Below are positions 25,775 to 35,839 of a stretch of 64,000 nucleotides of DNA, one piece after another. Numbering within the stretch: the first letter of the stretch is position 1; every line of letters begins with the position of its first letter. The position numbers and the translations under genes were made by a program. Origin of the DNA: Nocardioides halotolerans DSM 19273 (lineage in GTDB: Bacteria > Actinomycetota > Actinomycetes > Propionibacteriales > Nocardioidaceae); the NCBI RefSeq assembly GCF_000422805.1, contig NZ_KE383922.1:757200-821199 (forward strand), written 5' to 3'. Under the pieces are notes generated by a model that was given only the letters and a program-made list of their open reading frames with translations, had not been told where the DNA came from and ran no database searches.

Positions 25775-26386
25775 GTGCTTCTCGATGACGAGCTGGCCCG
25801 CCAAGCCGAGGTGCTCGTGGGCCTGGGCTACCCCGATCACCTGCGGGCGGAGGCGAAGGCCCTGCTCGACCCGCTGCGCGACCGGCTGGGCGACGAGGTC
25901 GCCAGCGAGCCGGCGCACGCGTCGTTCGTGCTGGTGCCAGGGCCGTCGGTGCTGCCGGTCTCGCAGCGGGTGCCGATGCTCCGTCTCGCCGGGCGCGCGG
26001 GCACGCTGAGCGCGCACTTCGCCGATGTCGACACCTTCGGCCCGGTGGTCGAGGTCCCCCACGACCCGGTGTACGCCGTGGTGCGGGTCGAGCGCGGCGA
26101 GGACCTCTGCGGCGTCAGCCCGGCCGACGCGGCGACGTCCATCGCCGGCCGAGGCCGGACCATGCTCACGATGGAGGAGGGGATCGCCTTCCTCCACGCG
26201 GTGCCCGCAGCCCTGGAGAAGAACAAGTGCTTCCACACGGGTGCCTCGCGCGGGTCCGACCGCCGGGTGCCGGCGCTGTGGATCTCGGCGCGGGCACCGC
26301 ACCTGGGCTGGTGCTGGGAGCACAACCACCACACCTGGCTGGGCGTCGCGTCGGCCGAGAACCGCGTCACACGGGCTTCGGCATGA
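25775..26386 (+). CDS. DUF5701-like protein of unknown function
   Basis: A 203-residue soluble protein starting at GTG 25775, with a GAGGAG ribosome site 4 bases upstream. The pattern FVLVPGPSVLPVSQRVPMLRLAGR, DPVYAVV.VERGEDLCGVSP, MEEGIAFLHAVPAALEKNKCF and a Trp/His-rich end (WCWEHNHHTWLG) resembles the actinobacterial DUF5701 family as I recall it. No catalytic motif is recognised. It is divergent from the WS/DGAT gene and the KstR box lies between them. The next gene starts 25 bases downstream on the same strand. Confidence 0.6.
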   Translation: MLLDDELARQAEVLVGLGYPDHLRAEAKALLDPLRDRLGDEVASEPAHASFVLVPGPSVLPVSQRVPMLRLAGRAGTLSAHFADVDTFGPVVEVPHDPVYAVVRVERGEDLCGVSPADAATSIAGRGRTMLTMEEGIAFLHAVPAALEKNKCFHTGASRGSDRRVPALWISARAPHLGWCWEHNHHTWLGVASAENRVTRASA

Positions 26387-26411
26387 AGTGACCCGCCGGT
26401 AGGTTTGACGC

Positions 26412-27656
26412 GTGTCATTTCGCCGACGGACGCTCTTCTACGCCGCTCTCACCGCCAACGCGGTCCGCCCGCTCCCCGGCTTCCGCGCGGGCGTCCCGGC
26501 GTTCTTCGCCGGCTGGATCACCAACGAGCTGGCACCGCACTGGCTGGCGGTCACCGCGGGCGACACCGCCGCCCACCTGACCGGCAAGCGCCGTGACCCG
26601 GTCGCGCTCGCCCTGGCCGGCGCGACCGCGGCCGGCCTCGTCTACCTCATCGACCTCGCCCGGCGTGACCAGCAGCGCGCCGAGGAGGCGCTCTCCCAGG
26701 CGCTCGGCGAGGACTACCAGGACCAGCTCGACGAGCTCCCGACCCCGGCCGACCTCAAGACCCAGTGGCGCACGCTGGTCAACCCGTTCCGCACCTTCCG
26801 CCGCCCCGCCGTCCCGATCGAGGTCGAGCGGAACATCCCCTACGGGCCGGCCGGCCGGCGCAACCTCCTCGACGTCTACCGCCCGGTCGAGCCGACCGAG
26901 AACGCCCCGGTGCTCCTGCAGGTGCACGGCGGGGCGTGGATCCTCGGCCAGAAGGAGGAGCAGGGCATCCCGCTCATGCAGCACCTCGCGGCCAAGGGCT
27001 GGGTCTGCGTCGCGATCAACTACCGCCTCGCCCCGCGCGACCCGTGGCCGGCGCACGCGATCGACATCAAGAAGGCCATCCACTGGATCCGGGACAACAT
27101 CGCCTCCTACGGCGGCGACCCCGACTACATCGCGATCACCGGCGGATCGGCCGGCGGGCACCTCACGGCGCTGACCGCGCTCACGCCGAACACGCCGGAG
27201 TGGCAGCCGGGGTTCGAGGACGCCGACACCTCCGTCCAGCTCGCGATCCCGCACTACGGCGTCTACGACATGGCGGGCTCGACCGGCACCAAAGCCGCGA
27301 TCAAGCTGCGCGACCTGTTCCTGGCGCGCCGGGTGATGCAGAAGACGTGGGACGAGGACCCCGACGTCTTCGAGCACGCCAGCCCGATCCTGCGGATCAC
27401 CCCCGACGCGCCTGACTTCTTCGTCGTCCACGGCGCCCACGACACCCTCGTCCCCGTCGACCAGGCCCGCCAGTTCGTGGCCCGGCTGCGTCAGGTCTCC
27501 AAGCGCACGGTGGTCTACGCCGAGCTGCCCGGCGCCCAGCACGCCTTCGACGTCTTCCCGTCCATCCGCTCGGGGCACATCGTGCGGGCCATCGACCGCT
27601 ATCTCCACTGGCACTGGAACCAGTACCGCCGCGAGCGCACCTCGACCTCCGCCTGA
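26412..27656 (+). CDS. Membrane-anchored HSL-type carboxylesterase/lipase (LipC-like)
   Basis: A 414-residue protein, GTG start. Residues 1-90 carry hydrophobic segments (FRAGVPAFFAGWITNELAP and VALALAGATAAGLVYLIDL), likely membrane anchors. The catalytic domain has the hormone-sensitive-lipase oxyanion motif VHGGAWILGQKEEQG, VAINYRLAPRDPWPAHAID and the nucleophile elbow ITGGSAGGHLTAL; VHGAHDTLVPVDQA carries the Asp and PGAQHAFDVF the His. Size and layout recall mycobacterial LipC (Rv0220), which lies beside a WS/DGAT gene there too, if I remember correctly. It probably hydrolyses lipid esters at the inner membrane face. Confidence 0.8.
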   Translation: MSFRRRTLFYAALTANAVRPLPGFRAGVPAFFAGWITNELAPHWLAVTAGDTAAHLTGKRRDPVALALAGATAAGLVYLIDLARRDQQRAEEALSQALGEDYQDQLDELPTPADLKTQWRTLVNPFRTFRRPAVPIEVERNIPYGPAGRRNLLDVYRPVEPTENAPVLLQVHGGAWILGQKEEQGIPLMQHLAAKGWVCVAINYRLAPRDPWPAHAIDIKKAIHWIRDNIASYGGDPDYIAITGGSAGGHLTALTALTPNTPEWQPGFEDADTSVQLAIPHYGVYDMAGSTGTKAAIKLRDLFLARRVMQKTWDEDPDVFEHASPILRITPDAPDFFVVHGAHDTLVPVDQARQFVARLRQVSKRTVVYAELPGAQHAFDVFPSIRSGHIVRAIDRYLHWHWNQYRRERTSTSA

Positions 27657-27672
27657 GCACGTGAGCCCGGGG

Positions 27673-27695
27673 CACCTCAGGGTCGGCCTGGGGTG
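27673..27695. terminator. Possible terminator hairpin after the esterase gene
   Basis: Arms CACCTCAGG (27673-27681) and CCTGGGGTG (27687-27695) pair with one mismatch (A-G) around a 5-base loop, 17 bases after the esterase stop. There is no T-run, which is common in high-GC actinobacteria. Confidence 0.4.
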
Positions 27696-27740
27696 AAATC
27701 CCGATGCGCGGTGTCGGTCGGGAGGAGGAGGCTTGCGTCC

Positions 27741-27878
27741 ATGGCCCCCTTCGCATCGCCCGACCGGGCCGCCACGCGGTGGCGGCCGCCGCTCGACGAG
27801 GACTCGCTCCGCACGATCCGCCGCGCCCGCGCGCTCAAGCGTCGCCGGCGCGCCCGGCGCGTGCTCACCCGCGTCTGA
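27741..27878 (+). CDS. Possible small basic protein (45 aa)
   Basis: A 45-residue reading frame beginning at ATG 27741. A strong Shine-Dalgarno-like GGAGGAGGAGG run ends 9 bases upstream, which is better than most starts in this window. The C-terminus is very basic (RRARALKRRRRARRVLTRV), as in small nucleic-acid-binding or ribosome-associated proteins. It overlaps the 3' end of fadE34 on the other strand by 14 bases. Its composition could also arise by chance in GC-rich DNA, so it is tentative and no function is proposed. Confidence 0.35.
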   Translation: MAPFASPDRAATRWRPPLDEDSLRTIRRARALKRRRRARRVLTRV

Positions 27879-29913
27879 GGCGCGGCAGCCCGAGGATCCG
27901 CTCGCCCGCGACGTTGCGCAGGATCTGCGTGGTCCCGCCCGCGATCGACAGGCAGCGGGTGTTGAGCAGCTCCCACTGGTCCTTGAGCAGCTGCTCCGAC
28001 GGCGCCAGCAGCGCGTCGCCCTGCAGCTCGACGACGAGCTCGGCGCCGTCCTGACGGTTGCGGACGCCGAGCAGCTTCGCCACCGACGACTCGGCCCCCG
28101 GGCCGCGGCCCGCGAGCGAGCGCAACGTCGTGCGCACGCCGAGCAGCGAGCAGATCGTCGAGAGCGCGACCGCGCGCCCGATCCTCACGCGCTGCGCCTC
28201 GGTCAGGTCGAGGTCGCTCGCGAGGGTCACCGCACGCTCCGTCGACTTCGAGAGCCGGGTGGTGGCCATCGCCACCCGCTCGTTGGCCAGCGTGGTCCGG
28301 GCGAGCCTCCAGCCGTCGCCGAGCTCGCCGACCAGGCAGTCGTCGGGGACGAACACCTCGTCGAGGAACACCTCGTTGAAGAGGGCCTCGCCGGTGATCT
28401 CGCGGAGCGGCCTGACGTCGAGGCCCTCCGACCTCATGTCGACCAGGAAGTAGGAGATGCCGCGGTGCTGCGGGACGTCCGGGTCGGTGCGCGCCAGGCA
28501 GATGCCCCAGTCGGCACGCTGGGCGACCGACGTCCACACCTTCTGCCCGGTCAGCCTCCAGCCGCCGTCGACCCGCTCCGCGCGGGTGCGGAGCGAGGCG
28601 AGGTCGGAGCCGGACCCCGGCTCGGAGAACAGCTGGCACCAGACCAGCTCGCCGCGCAGCGACGGCGTCACGAACCGCTCGCGCTGCGCGTCGTTCCCGT
28701 GCTCGAGGATCGTCGGGAGCGCCCACCCGGCGATCACGATGTCGGGGCGGCTCACGCCGGCGCGCGCCAGCTCCTCGTCGATCACGATCTGGGTGACGGC
28801 GTCGGCGTCGAGGCCGTACGGCGCCGGCCAGTGCGGCGTGAGGTAGCCCGCCTCGACCAACGCCCCCCGACGCTCCTCCTCGGGCAGCGCGCCGATGCGC
28901 TCGGCGACCTCGCGCACTCCGGGCCGCACCGGCCCGTCGCGGCCCTCGAGGTCGACCTCGACCCTGCGGCGCACGCCGTCGACCGAGCGCGCGGTCAGCC
29001 GCAGCGCGGCCGCGTCGGCGTCGCCCACCAGCGCGCGCAGCGCCAGGGCCCGGCGTAGGTAGAGGTGGGCGTCGTGCTCGTAGGTGAACCCGATGCCGCC
29101 CAGCACCTGGATGCACGACTTGGCCACGGACACCGCGCCGTCGAAGCAGGTCACCTGCGCGACGTCGGCGGCGTGGGCCCACTGCTCGTCGTCGCCCTGA
29201 CTGCTCCGGGCGCCGTCGGCCGCTGCGGCCGCGTCCCAGGCGGCCGCCGTCACCGCCTCCGAGGTCTCCAGCATCTCCGCGCACAGGTGCTTGACCGCCT
29301 GGAAGGCGCCGATCTTCTGGCCGAACTGCTCGCGGACCTTGGCGTAGTCGACGGCCGTCTCCAGGCACCAGCGCGCGACGCCCGCCGCCTCGGCGGCCGC
29401 GAGCGTCACCGTCGTGCGCCGGACGAGGTCGCGCGGCTCGGCCGGACCCGCCGCGACGGTGCCGTGCCGCCGGGTCAGGTCGATCCCGAGCGCCGGCTCG
29501 GCGCCCTCGAGCGGCGTCAGCCCCTCGGCGCCCAGGACGTGGGTGGCGCCGGCGAGGTCGCCCGCGACGCCCGAGCCGTGCACCACGGCCACCGCGGCCC
29601 CGTCGCCGATCTCGGACGACGGCGCGACGACGGCCGCGACCGCCGTCGAGAGGAGCGGGCCGGGGACCAGCTCGTGGGCGCACGCCTCGAGCGCGACCGC
29701 CTGGTCGAGCACCGAGCCGCCACCGCCGCCGTACGCCTCGGGCAGCGCGATCGTCGCCGTGCCCATCTCGACGCACGCCTTCCACGTGTCGCCGAAGCCC
29801 ACCTCGGCCTCGCCGTCGGCGGCCCGGGCCGCCTCGCGCCCACCCAGCGACGCCGCCCACTCGCGCAGGCTGCGCGCGAGCTCGACGTGCTCCTCGGAGA
29901 TCCCGATCGACAT
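27865..29913 (-). CDS. fadE34: FadE34 / ChsE3-type fused acyl-CoA dehydrogenase
   Basis: A 682-residue protein with two acyl-CoA dehydrogenase modules in one chain. Residues about 1-320 end with AKSCIQVLGGIGFTYEHDAHLYLRRA. Residues about 330-682 start from RIGALPEEERRGALVEAGYL and contain WCQLFSEPGSGSDLASLRTRA, ANERVAMATTRL and a final LSIAGGTTQILRNVAGERILGLPR. This is the layout of M. tuberculosis FadE34 (ChsE3, about 711 residues), which dehydrogenates the C5 side-chain CoA ester. The KstR box lies 21 bases upstream and it is divergent from a methyltransferase. It ends about 200 bases from the esterase gene (convergent). Confidence 0.88.
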   Translation of the reverse strand: MSIGISEEHVELARSLREWAASLGGREAARAADGEAEVGFGDTWKACVEMGTATIALPEAYGGGGGSVLDQAVALEACAHELVPGPLLSTAVAAVVAPSSEIGDGAAVAVVHGSGVAGDLAGATHVLGAEGLTPLEGAEPALGIDLTRRHGTVAAGPAEPRDLVRRTTVTLAAAEAAGVARWCLETAVDYAKVREQFGQKIGAFQAVKHLCAEMLETSEAVTAAAWDAAAAADGARSSQGDDEQWAHAADVAQVTCFDGAVSVAKSCIQVLGGIGFTYEHDAHLYLRRALALRALVGDADAAALRLTARSVDGVRRRVEVDLEGRDGPVRPGVREVAERIGALPEEERRGALVEAGYLTPHWPAPYGLDADAVTQIVIDEELARAGVSRPDIVIAGWALPTILEHGNDAQRERFVTPSLRGELVWCQLFSEPGSGSDLASLRTRAERVDGGWRLTGQKVWTSVAQRADWGICLARTDPDVPQHRGISYFLVDMRSEGLDVRPLREITGEALFNEVFLDEVFVPDDCLVGELGDGWRLARTTLANERVAMATTRLSKSTERAVTLASDLDLTEAQRVRIGRAVALSTICSLLGVRTTLRSLAGRGPGAESSVAKLLGVRNRQDGAELVVELQGDALLAPSEQLLKDQWELLNTRCLSIAGGTTQILRNVAGERILGLPRLRRG

Positions 29914-29933
29914 GCAACCCCTCAGCGGCGAAC

Positions 29934-29947
29934 TAGAACGTGTTCTA
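29934..29947. promoter_or_regulatory. KstR operator in the fadE34-methyltransferase divergent promoter
   Basis: TAGAACGTGTTCTA fits TNNAACNNGTTNNA with perfect 6-base arms. On the plus strand TAGAAT (29955-29960) follows and lies 6 bases before the methyltransferase GTG at 29967, the spacing of a leaderless promoter. On the minus strand fadE34 starts at 29913 with a GAGGGG ribosome site. Confidence 0.88.
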
Positions 29948-29957
29948 ACTCTACTAG

Positions 29958-31723
<1,766 letters not shown>

Positions 31724-31727
<4 letters not shown>

Positions 31728-32482
31728 GCGGCCGGCCCGCCCTCGGGCTTGCGGAAGTAGAGCACCAGGCTCTTGCCGATCAGCGGGTCGAGCACCTTGC
31801 CGGCCAGCTGCAGGACCTTCGGCTGCTTCATGATCTCCCAGACCAGGAGCCGGTGGTAGGCGCGGGCGAGCGGGTGCCCGTCGTTGTCGACACCCACCGC
31901 GCACTTGATCCACCAGTACGGCGAGTGCAGGCCGTGCGCGTAGGCCTTGCCCTCGAAGACCATGGCGTCACCGGGCGTGCCGTCGTTGAGCCGGCCCGCC
32001 TTGGTGACCTTGTCGACCAGCTCGTGGTCGGTGTAGATGCGGATGTGGCCGCCCTCGGCGTGGTGGTAGTCGTCGGAGAGCTTCCAGTTGACGACCTCGG
32101 GCAGCCACCGCGGCACCGAGACGGCGAGGGTGCCGCCCGGGCGGAGCACGCGGACCAGCTCCTTGATGGCGTCGACGTCGGCGTGGATGTGCTCGAGCAC
32201 CTCCGCGGCGACGACCCGGTCGAACTCGCCGTCGGCGAAGGGCAGCTGGAGCGCGTCACCCTGCTTGACGTCGGCCTCGGCGCCCGCGGGCACCTCGCCG
32301 GCCTGCTTCATCGCGTGGAACAGGTCGCTGACGCCGGCGAGCTCGTCGGCGTCCATGTCGAACGCCACCACGTCGGCGCCGCGGCGGTACATCTCGAAGG
32401 CGTGACGCCCCGCGCCGCACCCCATGTCGAGCACCCGGTCGCCCGGGCGCAGGCCCAGGCGCTCGAAGTCAACGGTCAGCAC
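31724..32482 (-). CDS. Class I SAM-dependent methyltransferase (Methyltransf_11 type, Rv0224c-like)
   Basis: A 252-residue methyltransferase: RVLDMGCGAGRHAFEMYRRGADVVAFD gives motifs I and II, FDRVVAAEVLEHIHADVDAI motif III, LRPGGTLAVSVPRWLPE motif IV. The C-terminal HGLHSPYWWIKCAVGVD block and final PLIGKSLVLYFRKP are distinctive; from memory they match M. tuberculosis Rv0224c. GTG 32482 lies inside the end of the glycosyltransferase gene (14-base overlap), a sign of coupled translation. The substrate is unknown and may be a polyprenol- or lipid-linked glycan made with the neighbouring GT4. Confidence 0.8.
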
Positions 32483-33758
32483 GCGCTGTCTCCTTGCCCT
32501 TCGGCTTCGCGCCGCGACCCGCGCGCTCGGCCCGGTAGTCGGCGATCGTCTCCTCGTAGACGGCGGCGACCTTCGCCGCCACCGCGCGCCAGCTGAACAG
32601 CTCCTCGACCCGGCGGCGGCCGTTGGCGCCGTAGCGCGCCCGGCGCTCGGGGTCGTCGAGCAGCGCCGCGAGGGCGGCCTCGAGCTCGCCGACGTCACCG
32701 GGCGTGACGAGGTCGGCGCAGTAGCCGTCGGGACCGACGACCTCGGGGATGGCGCCGGCCCGCGAGACGATGAGCGGCGTGGCGCAGGCCATCAGCTCGG
32801 CGGTCGGCAGCGAGAACCCCTCGTAGAGGCTCGGTACGCAGGCGATCTCGGCCGAGCCCATCAGCTCGCACAGCTCGGGGTCGCTGATGCCGTTGACGAA
32901 GCGGACCGAGTCGGTGATCGACAGCTTGTCGATCAGTTGCTCGGTGCGGCCGCCCGGCTTGGGCTGGGTGACCAGGATCAGCTCGACGTCGCGCTCGGTG
33001 CGGAGCTTGGCGAACGCCTCCAACAGGGTCGCGATGCCCTTCATGGGGGCGTCGGCGCTCGCCATCGCCATGATCCGGCCCGCGACGCGCGGCGCGGTCG
33101 GGGGCACGAAGGTGTCGTCGACCCCGAGCAGCACGACCTCCATGCGCGCGGGGTCGACGCCGAAGTCCTTGGCGATGTCGCGCTTGGAGGTCTCCGACGG
33201 CGTCATGATCCTGCGCGCCCGTCGGGCCACGCGGCCCTGCATCCGCAGGAAGCCGTACCAGCGGCTGAGGGTGAGCTTGCGCCACGGGTTGCGGGTCTGG
33301 GCGAGGTCGATGCGCCGGTCGAAGGTGATCGGGTGGTGGATGGTGGTCACGAGCGGGAGCCCCAGCTCCTCGATCGCCAGCATCCCGTAGCCCAGCACCT
33401 GGTTGTCGTGGACGACGTCGAAGTCGTCGACCCGCTCGGCGAGCAGGCGGGCCACCCGGCTGCTGAACGTCTTGGGCTCCGGGAACCCAGCCGCGCACAT
33501 CGTGAGGAACTCCTCGACGTCGATCCGGTCGCGGAACTCACGCAGCTTCGGCACCCGGAACGGGTCGGGCTCGCGATAGAGGTCGAGGCTCGGGACCTTC
33601 GTCAGCCGCACGTCACCGTCGAGGTCGGGGTAGGGCTGGCCGGAGAAGACCTCGACGCTGTGGCCGAGCGCCTCCAGCTCGCGGCTGAGGTGGCGGATGT
33701 AGACGCCCTGGCCCCCGCAATGGGGCTTGCTGCGGTAGGACAGCAACGCGATCCGCAC
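32469..33758 (-). CDS. GT4-family glycosyltransferase (Rv0225-like)
   Basis: A 429-residue GT-B retaining glycosyltransferase. The acceptor domain starts MRIALLSYRSKPHCGGQGVYIRHL with the GGQG loop, then DVVHDNQVLGYGML and TTIHHPITFDRR. The donor domain contains PSLYEGFSLPTAELMAC with the catalytic E(x7)E pair, and RAGAIPEVVG. A basic tail follows. It begins the operon GT4-methyltransferase-toroid protein and is divergent from kstR, with the KstR box about 90 bases upstream. Sugar and acceptor unknown; a cell-envelope glycolipid is the simplest guess. Confidence 0.82.
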   Translation of the reverse strand: MRIALLSYRSKPHCGGQGVYIRHLSRELEALGHSVEVFSGQPYPDLDGDVRLTKVPSLDLYREPDPFRVPKLREFRDRIDVEEFLTMCAAGFPEPKTFSSRVARLLAERVDDFDVVHDNQVLGYGMLAIEELGLPLVTTIHHPITFDRRIDLAQTRNPWRKLTLSRWYGFLRMQGRVARRARRIMTPSETSKRDIAKDFGVDPARMEVVLLGVDDTFVPPTAPRVAGRIMAMASADAPMKGIATLLEAFAKLRTERDVELILVTQPKPGGRTEQLIDKLSITDSVRFVNGISDPELCELMGSAEIACVPSLYEGFSLPTAELMACATPLIVSRAGAIPEVVGPDGYCADLVTPGDVGELEAALAALLDDPERRARYGANGRRRVEELFSWRAVAAKVAAVYEETIADYRAERAGRGAKPKGKETARADR

Positions 33759-33844
33759 GACGGCAGACCTCCCTTGACTCCGAAACAGAATCCGGCGGGC
33801 CGGCCCTGCGACGTACTAGATGATCCCTGGAACACGCGTGAAAC

Positions 33845-33858
33845 TGGAACGTGTTCCT
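33845..33858. promoter_or_regulatory. KstR operator in the kstR-glycosyltransferase divergent promoter (autoregulation)
   Basis: TGGAACGTGTTCCT carries the GGAAC-GT-GTTCC inverted repeat, one mismatch from TNNAACNNGTTNNA (final T). TATTAT (33858-33863) on the plus strand abuts it and fits a -10 for kstR. A degenerate half-site GGAACACGCGTG lies just to the left (from 33828). Its place in front of kstR implies negative autoregulation, as in mycobacteria, and possible control of the GT4 operon. Confidence 0.8.
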
Positions 33859-33934
33859 ATTATGGACCACTCGTTATAGCCTAAACACCAGACCCAACGA
33901 GGGGCGGAGCACCTCACCTGCTGGAAGGTTCCAC

Positions 33935-34537
33935 GTGAGCAGCACGAACTCTTTGACGGTCGAGGATCTCGGGTCCGCCGCCCAGCGCGACCGTCGCAAG
34001 AGGATCCTCGACGCGACCATCGCCCTGGCCACCCAGGGTGGGTTCGACGCCGTCCAGATGCGTGCGGTCGCCGAGCAGGCCGACGTCGCCCTCGGCACGC
34101 TCTACCGCTACTTCCCCTCCAAGATCCACCTGCTCGTGTCCGCGCTCGGTCGCGAGTTCGAGCGCGCCAGCGCCTCGCTCGGCGACAAGCCGATCCCGGG
34201 CGACACCGCGTCCGAGCGGGTCATCTACGTGCTGCGCCGGACCACCCGCGGCCTCCAGGGCGACCCGCACCTCGCGGAGGCGCTGACCCGCGCGTTCATG
34301 TTCGCCGACGCCTCGGTGCAGGCCGAGATCCACACCGTCGGCATGCTGCTCACCCGCATGCTCACCCGCGCCATGCACCCCGGCCAGACCGAGCTCACCG
34401 ACGACGACGTCGCGATCGCCCGCGTGATCGGCGACGTCTGGCTCTCCACGCTGGTCGGCTGGGTCACCGGCCGCACCTCCGCCGCCGACACCGCGGCGCA
34501 GATGGAGAAGGCCGTCCACCTGCTGCTGCGCGACTGA
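33935..34537 (+). CDS. kstR: KstR, TetR-family repressor of sterol catabolism
   Basis: A 200-residue TetR regulator. The N-terminal LGSAAQRDRRKRILDAT and HTH AVQMRAVAEQADVALGTLYRYFPSKIHLLVSALGREF are almost identical to mycobacterial KstR (Rv3574) as I recall it. The C-terminal ligand domain keeps ARVIGDVWLSTLVGW. KstR represses sterol genes and is released by steroid CoA thioesters. The GTG start follows a GGAAGG ribosome site. FadE34 lies in the same neighbourhood in M. tuberculosis (Rv3573c), which supports orthology, as do the eight operator-like sites in this window. Confidence 0.95.
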   Translation: MSSTNSLTVEDLGSAAQRDRRKRILDATIALATQGGFDAVQMRAVAEQADVALGTLYRYFPSKIHLLVSALGREFERASASLGDKPIPGDTASERVIYVLRRTTRGLQGDPHLAEALTRAFMFADASVQAEIHTVGMLLTRMLTRAMHPGQTELTDDDVAIARVIGDVWLSTLVGWVTGRTSAADTAAQMEKAVHLLLRD

Positions 34538-34538
34538 T

Positions 34539-34569
34539 CGGAGCGGCCCGAGGAACGAGGGCCGGTCCG
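34539..34569. terminator. Bidirectional terminator hairpin between kstR and the split-barrel gene
   Basis: Arms CGGAGCGGCCC (34539-34549) and GGGCCGGTCCG (34559-34569) pair with one mismatch around a 9-base loop, directly after the kstR stop and 13 bases before the end of the convergent gene. Confidence 0.55.
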
Positions 34570-34582
34570 ACGGAGCGTGGCT

Positions 34583-35080
34583 TCACTCGATGAACGCCGC
34601 GGTGCTCCCGCCGAGCTCCATGGCCGGCAGCCCGAGCTTGCGGTGGTCCCACGAGCGCGTGCGGTCGACGTCCAGCCGGACCACGACGCGGTTCTTCGCC
34701 ATGAACTCGACGAAGGGCCGCATCTCCTCGGTGTACTCGCCGTTGTAGCGGTTGAAGATGTCGACGCAGACGTCCCAGACGACGTCCTCGTCCTCGATCA
34801 CGACCCCGCGGCCCTCCAGCGCGACCCCGCGCAGCTGGTCGTAGGTGTGGCCGGCCTCGACCAGGAACGACATGCGGGGGTCGCGGCGGAGGTTGACGAC
34901 CTTCTGCGACTTGCGCTTGGTCTCGATCCAGACGGTGTTGTCCTTGACGGCGTACCACATGCCGACGAGGTGGATCTGGCCCTGCGGGCCGTACGTCGCG
35001 ACGGTCGAGGACCGCTGCTGGTGGAGGAACTCGACGATCTCGTCGTGGGTCATCACGACCTGGGCGCGCTGGTTCGCCAC
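34583..35080 (-). CDS. Pyridoxamine-phosphate-oxidase-like (PPOX/F420) split-barrel protein
   Basis: A 165-residue flavin/F420-binding split beta-barrel protein. MTHDEIVEFLHQQRSSTVATYGPQGQIHLVGMWYAV is the start of the PPOX class F420-dependent group (Rv1155-like), and KSQKVVNLRRDPRMSFLVEAG the cofactor-contact region. GTG 35080, 2 bases after the SDR stop, is preferred; ATG 35053 is possible. It is the last gene of the ferredoxin-reductase/SDR operon with a KstR box at 38006, so it may be a steroid-related reductase. The cofactor (FMN or F420) cannot be decided. Confidence 0.7.
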   Translation of the reverse strand: MANQRAQVVMTHDEIVEFLHQQRSSTVATYGPQGQIHLVGMWYAVKDNTVWIETKRKSQKVVNLRRDPRMSFLVEAGHTYDQLRGVALEGRGVVIEDEDVVWDVCVDIFNRYNGEYTEEMRPFVEFMAKNRVVVRLDVDRTRSWDHRKLGLPAMELGGSTAAFIE

Positions 35081-35082
35081 GG

Positions 35083-35838
35083 TCAGCCGCCGAAGGCGTG
35101 GGTGGCGGTCACGCCGCCGTCGATCGCGATCTCCGCGCCGTTGACGTACGACGACTCGTCGCTGCCCAGGAACACGTAGAGCGGCGCGACGTCCTCCGGG
35201 TGGCCGACGCGGCGCAGCGGGACCTTCGAGGCGCCGTACTCCATCGCGAGGTCGCCCCCGTGCACGCGGGTCATCGGGGTGTCGATCATGCCGGGGTGCA
35301 CCGAGTTGACGCGGATGTTGAACGGGCCGAGCTCGTGGGAGGCGCCCTTGGTCATCCCGCGGATCGCGAACTTGGTGGCGCCGTAGGCCACGGTGTTGGC
35401 CATGCCGCCGAGGCCCTCGGTCGACGAGGCGTTGATGATCGAGCCGCCGCCGTGGGCCTTCATGGTCGGCACCACGGCCTGCATGCCGAGCCAGCAGCCG
35501 AGCTGGTTGACCCGCCACAGCAGCTCGACCTCGTCGACCGGCATCGCCTCGACGGTGCCGAAGCGCAGGATGCCGGCGTTGTTGGCCAGCACGTCGACGG
35601 GCCCGAACCGCTCGTTGGCGTCGGCGACCAGGGTCGCCCACGCGGCAGGGTCGCTCACGTCGTGGTCGACGAAGTGCGCCGCCGGGCCGAGCTCGTCGGC
35701 CAGCGCCTGCCCCTGCTCCTTGGCCACGTCGGCGACGACGACCCGGGCGCCCTCCGCGACGTAGGCCCGGACGATGCCGGCGCCCTGCCCCATCGCGCCG
35801 CCGGTGACGATCGCGACCTTGCCGGTGAGACGATCCAT
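35083..35838 (-). CDS. Short-chain dehydrogenase/reductase, 3-alpha/20-beta-hydroxysteroid dehydrogenase-like
   Basis: A 251-residue classical [13 protein letters not shown] gives the cofactor Gly-rich motif, NNAG is present as ANNAGIL, the Ser of the triad lies in IINASSTEG, and [13 protein letters not shown] gives the YxxxK pair. The C-terminal [17 protein letters not shown] is typical of FabG/Rv2002-type hydroxysteroid dehydrogenases. Asp after beta2 (VVVADVA) predicts NAD(H). Position between chsB1-like SDR and PPOX gene in a KstR-box operon supports a hydroxysteroid substrate, but the exact carbon is not known. Confidence 0.8.
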   Translation of the reverse strand: MDRLTGKVAIVTGGAMGQGAGIVRAYVAEGARVVVADVAKEQGQALADELGPAAHFVDHDVSDPAAWATLVADANERFGPVDVLANNAGILRFGTVEAMPVDEVELLWRVNQLGCWLGMQAVVPTMKAHGGGSIINASSTEGLGGMANTVAYGATKFAIRGMTKGASHELGPFNIRVNSVHPGMIDTPMTRVHGGDLAMEYGASKVPLRRVGHPEDVAPLYVFLGSDESSYVNGAEIAIDGGVTATHAFGG

Positions 35839-35839
35839 C

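Noticed and set aside
33828..33841. Second KstR box left of the main kstR operator
   Set aside because: Only one half-site (GGAACAC) fits; the other arm is CGTG, so it is at most a weak half-site.
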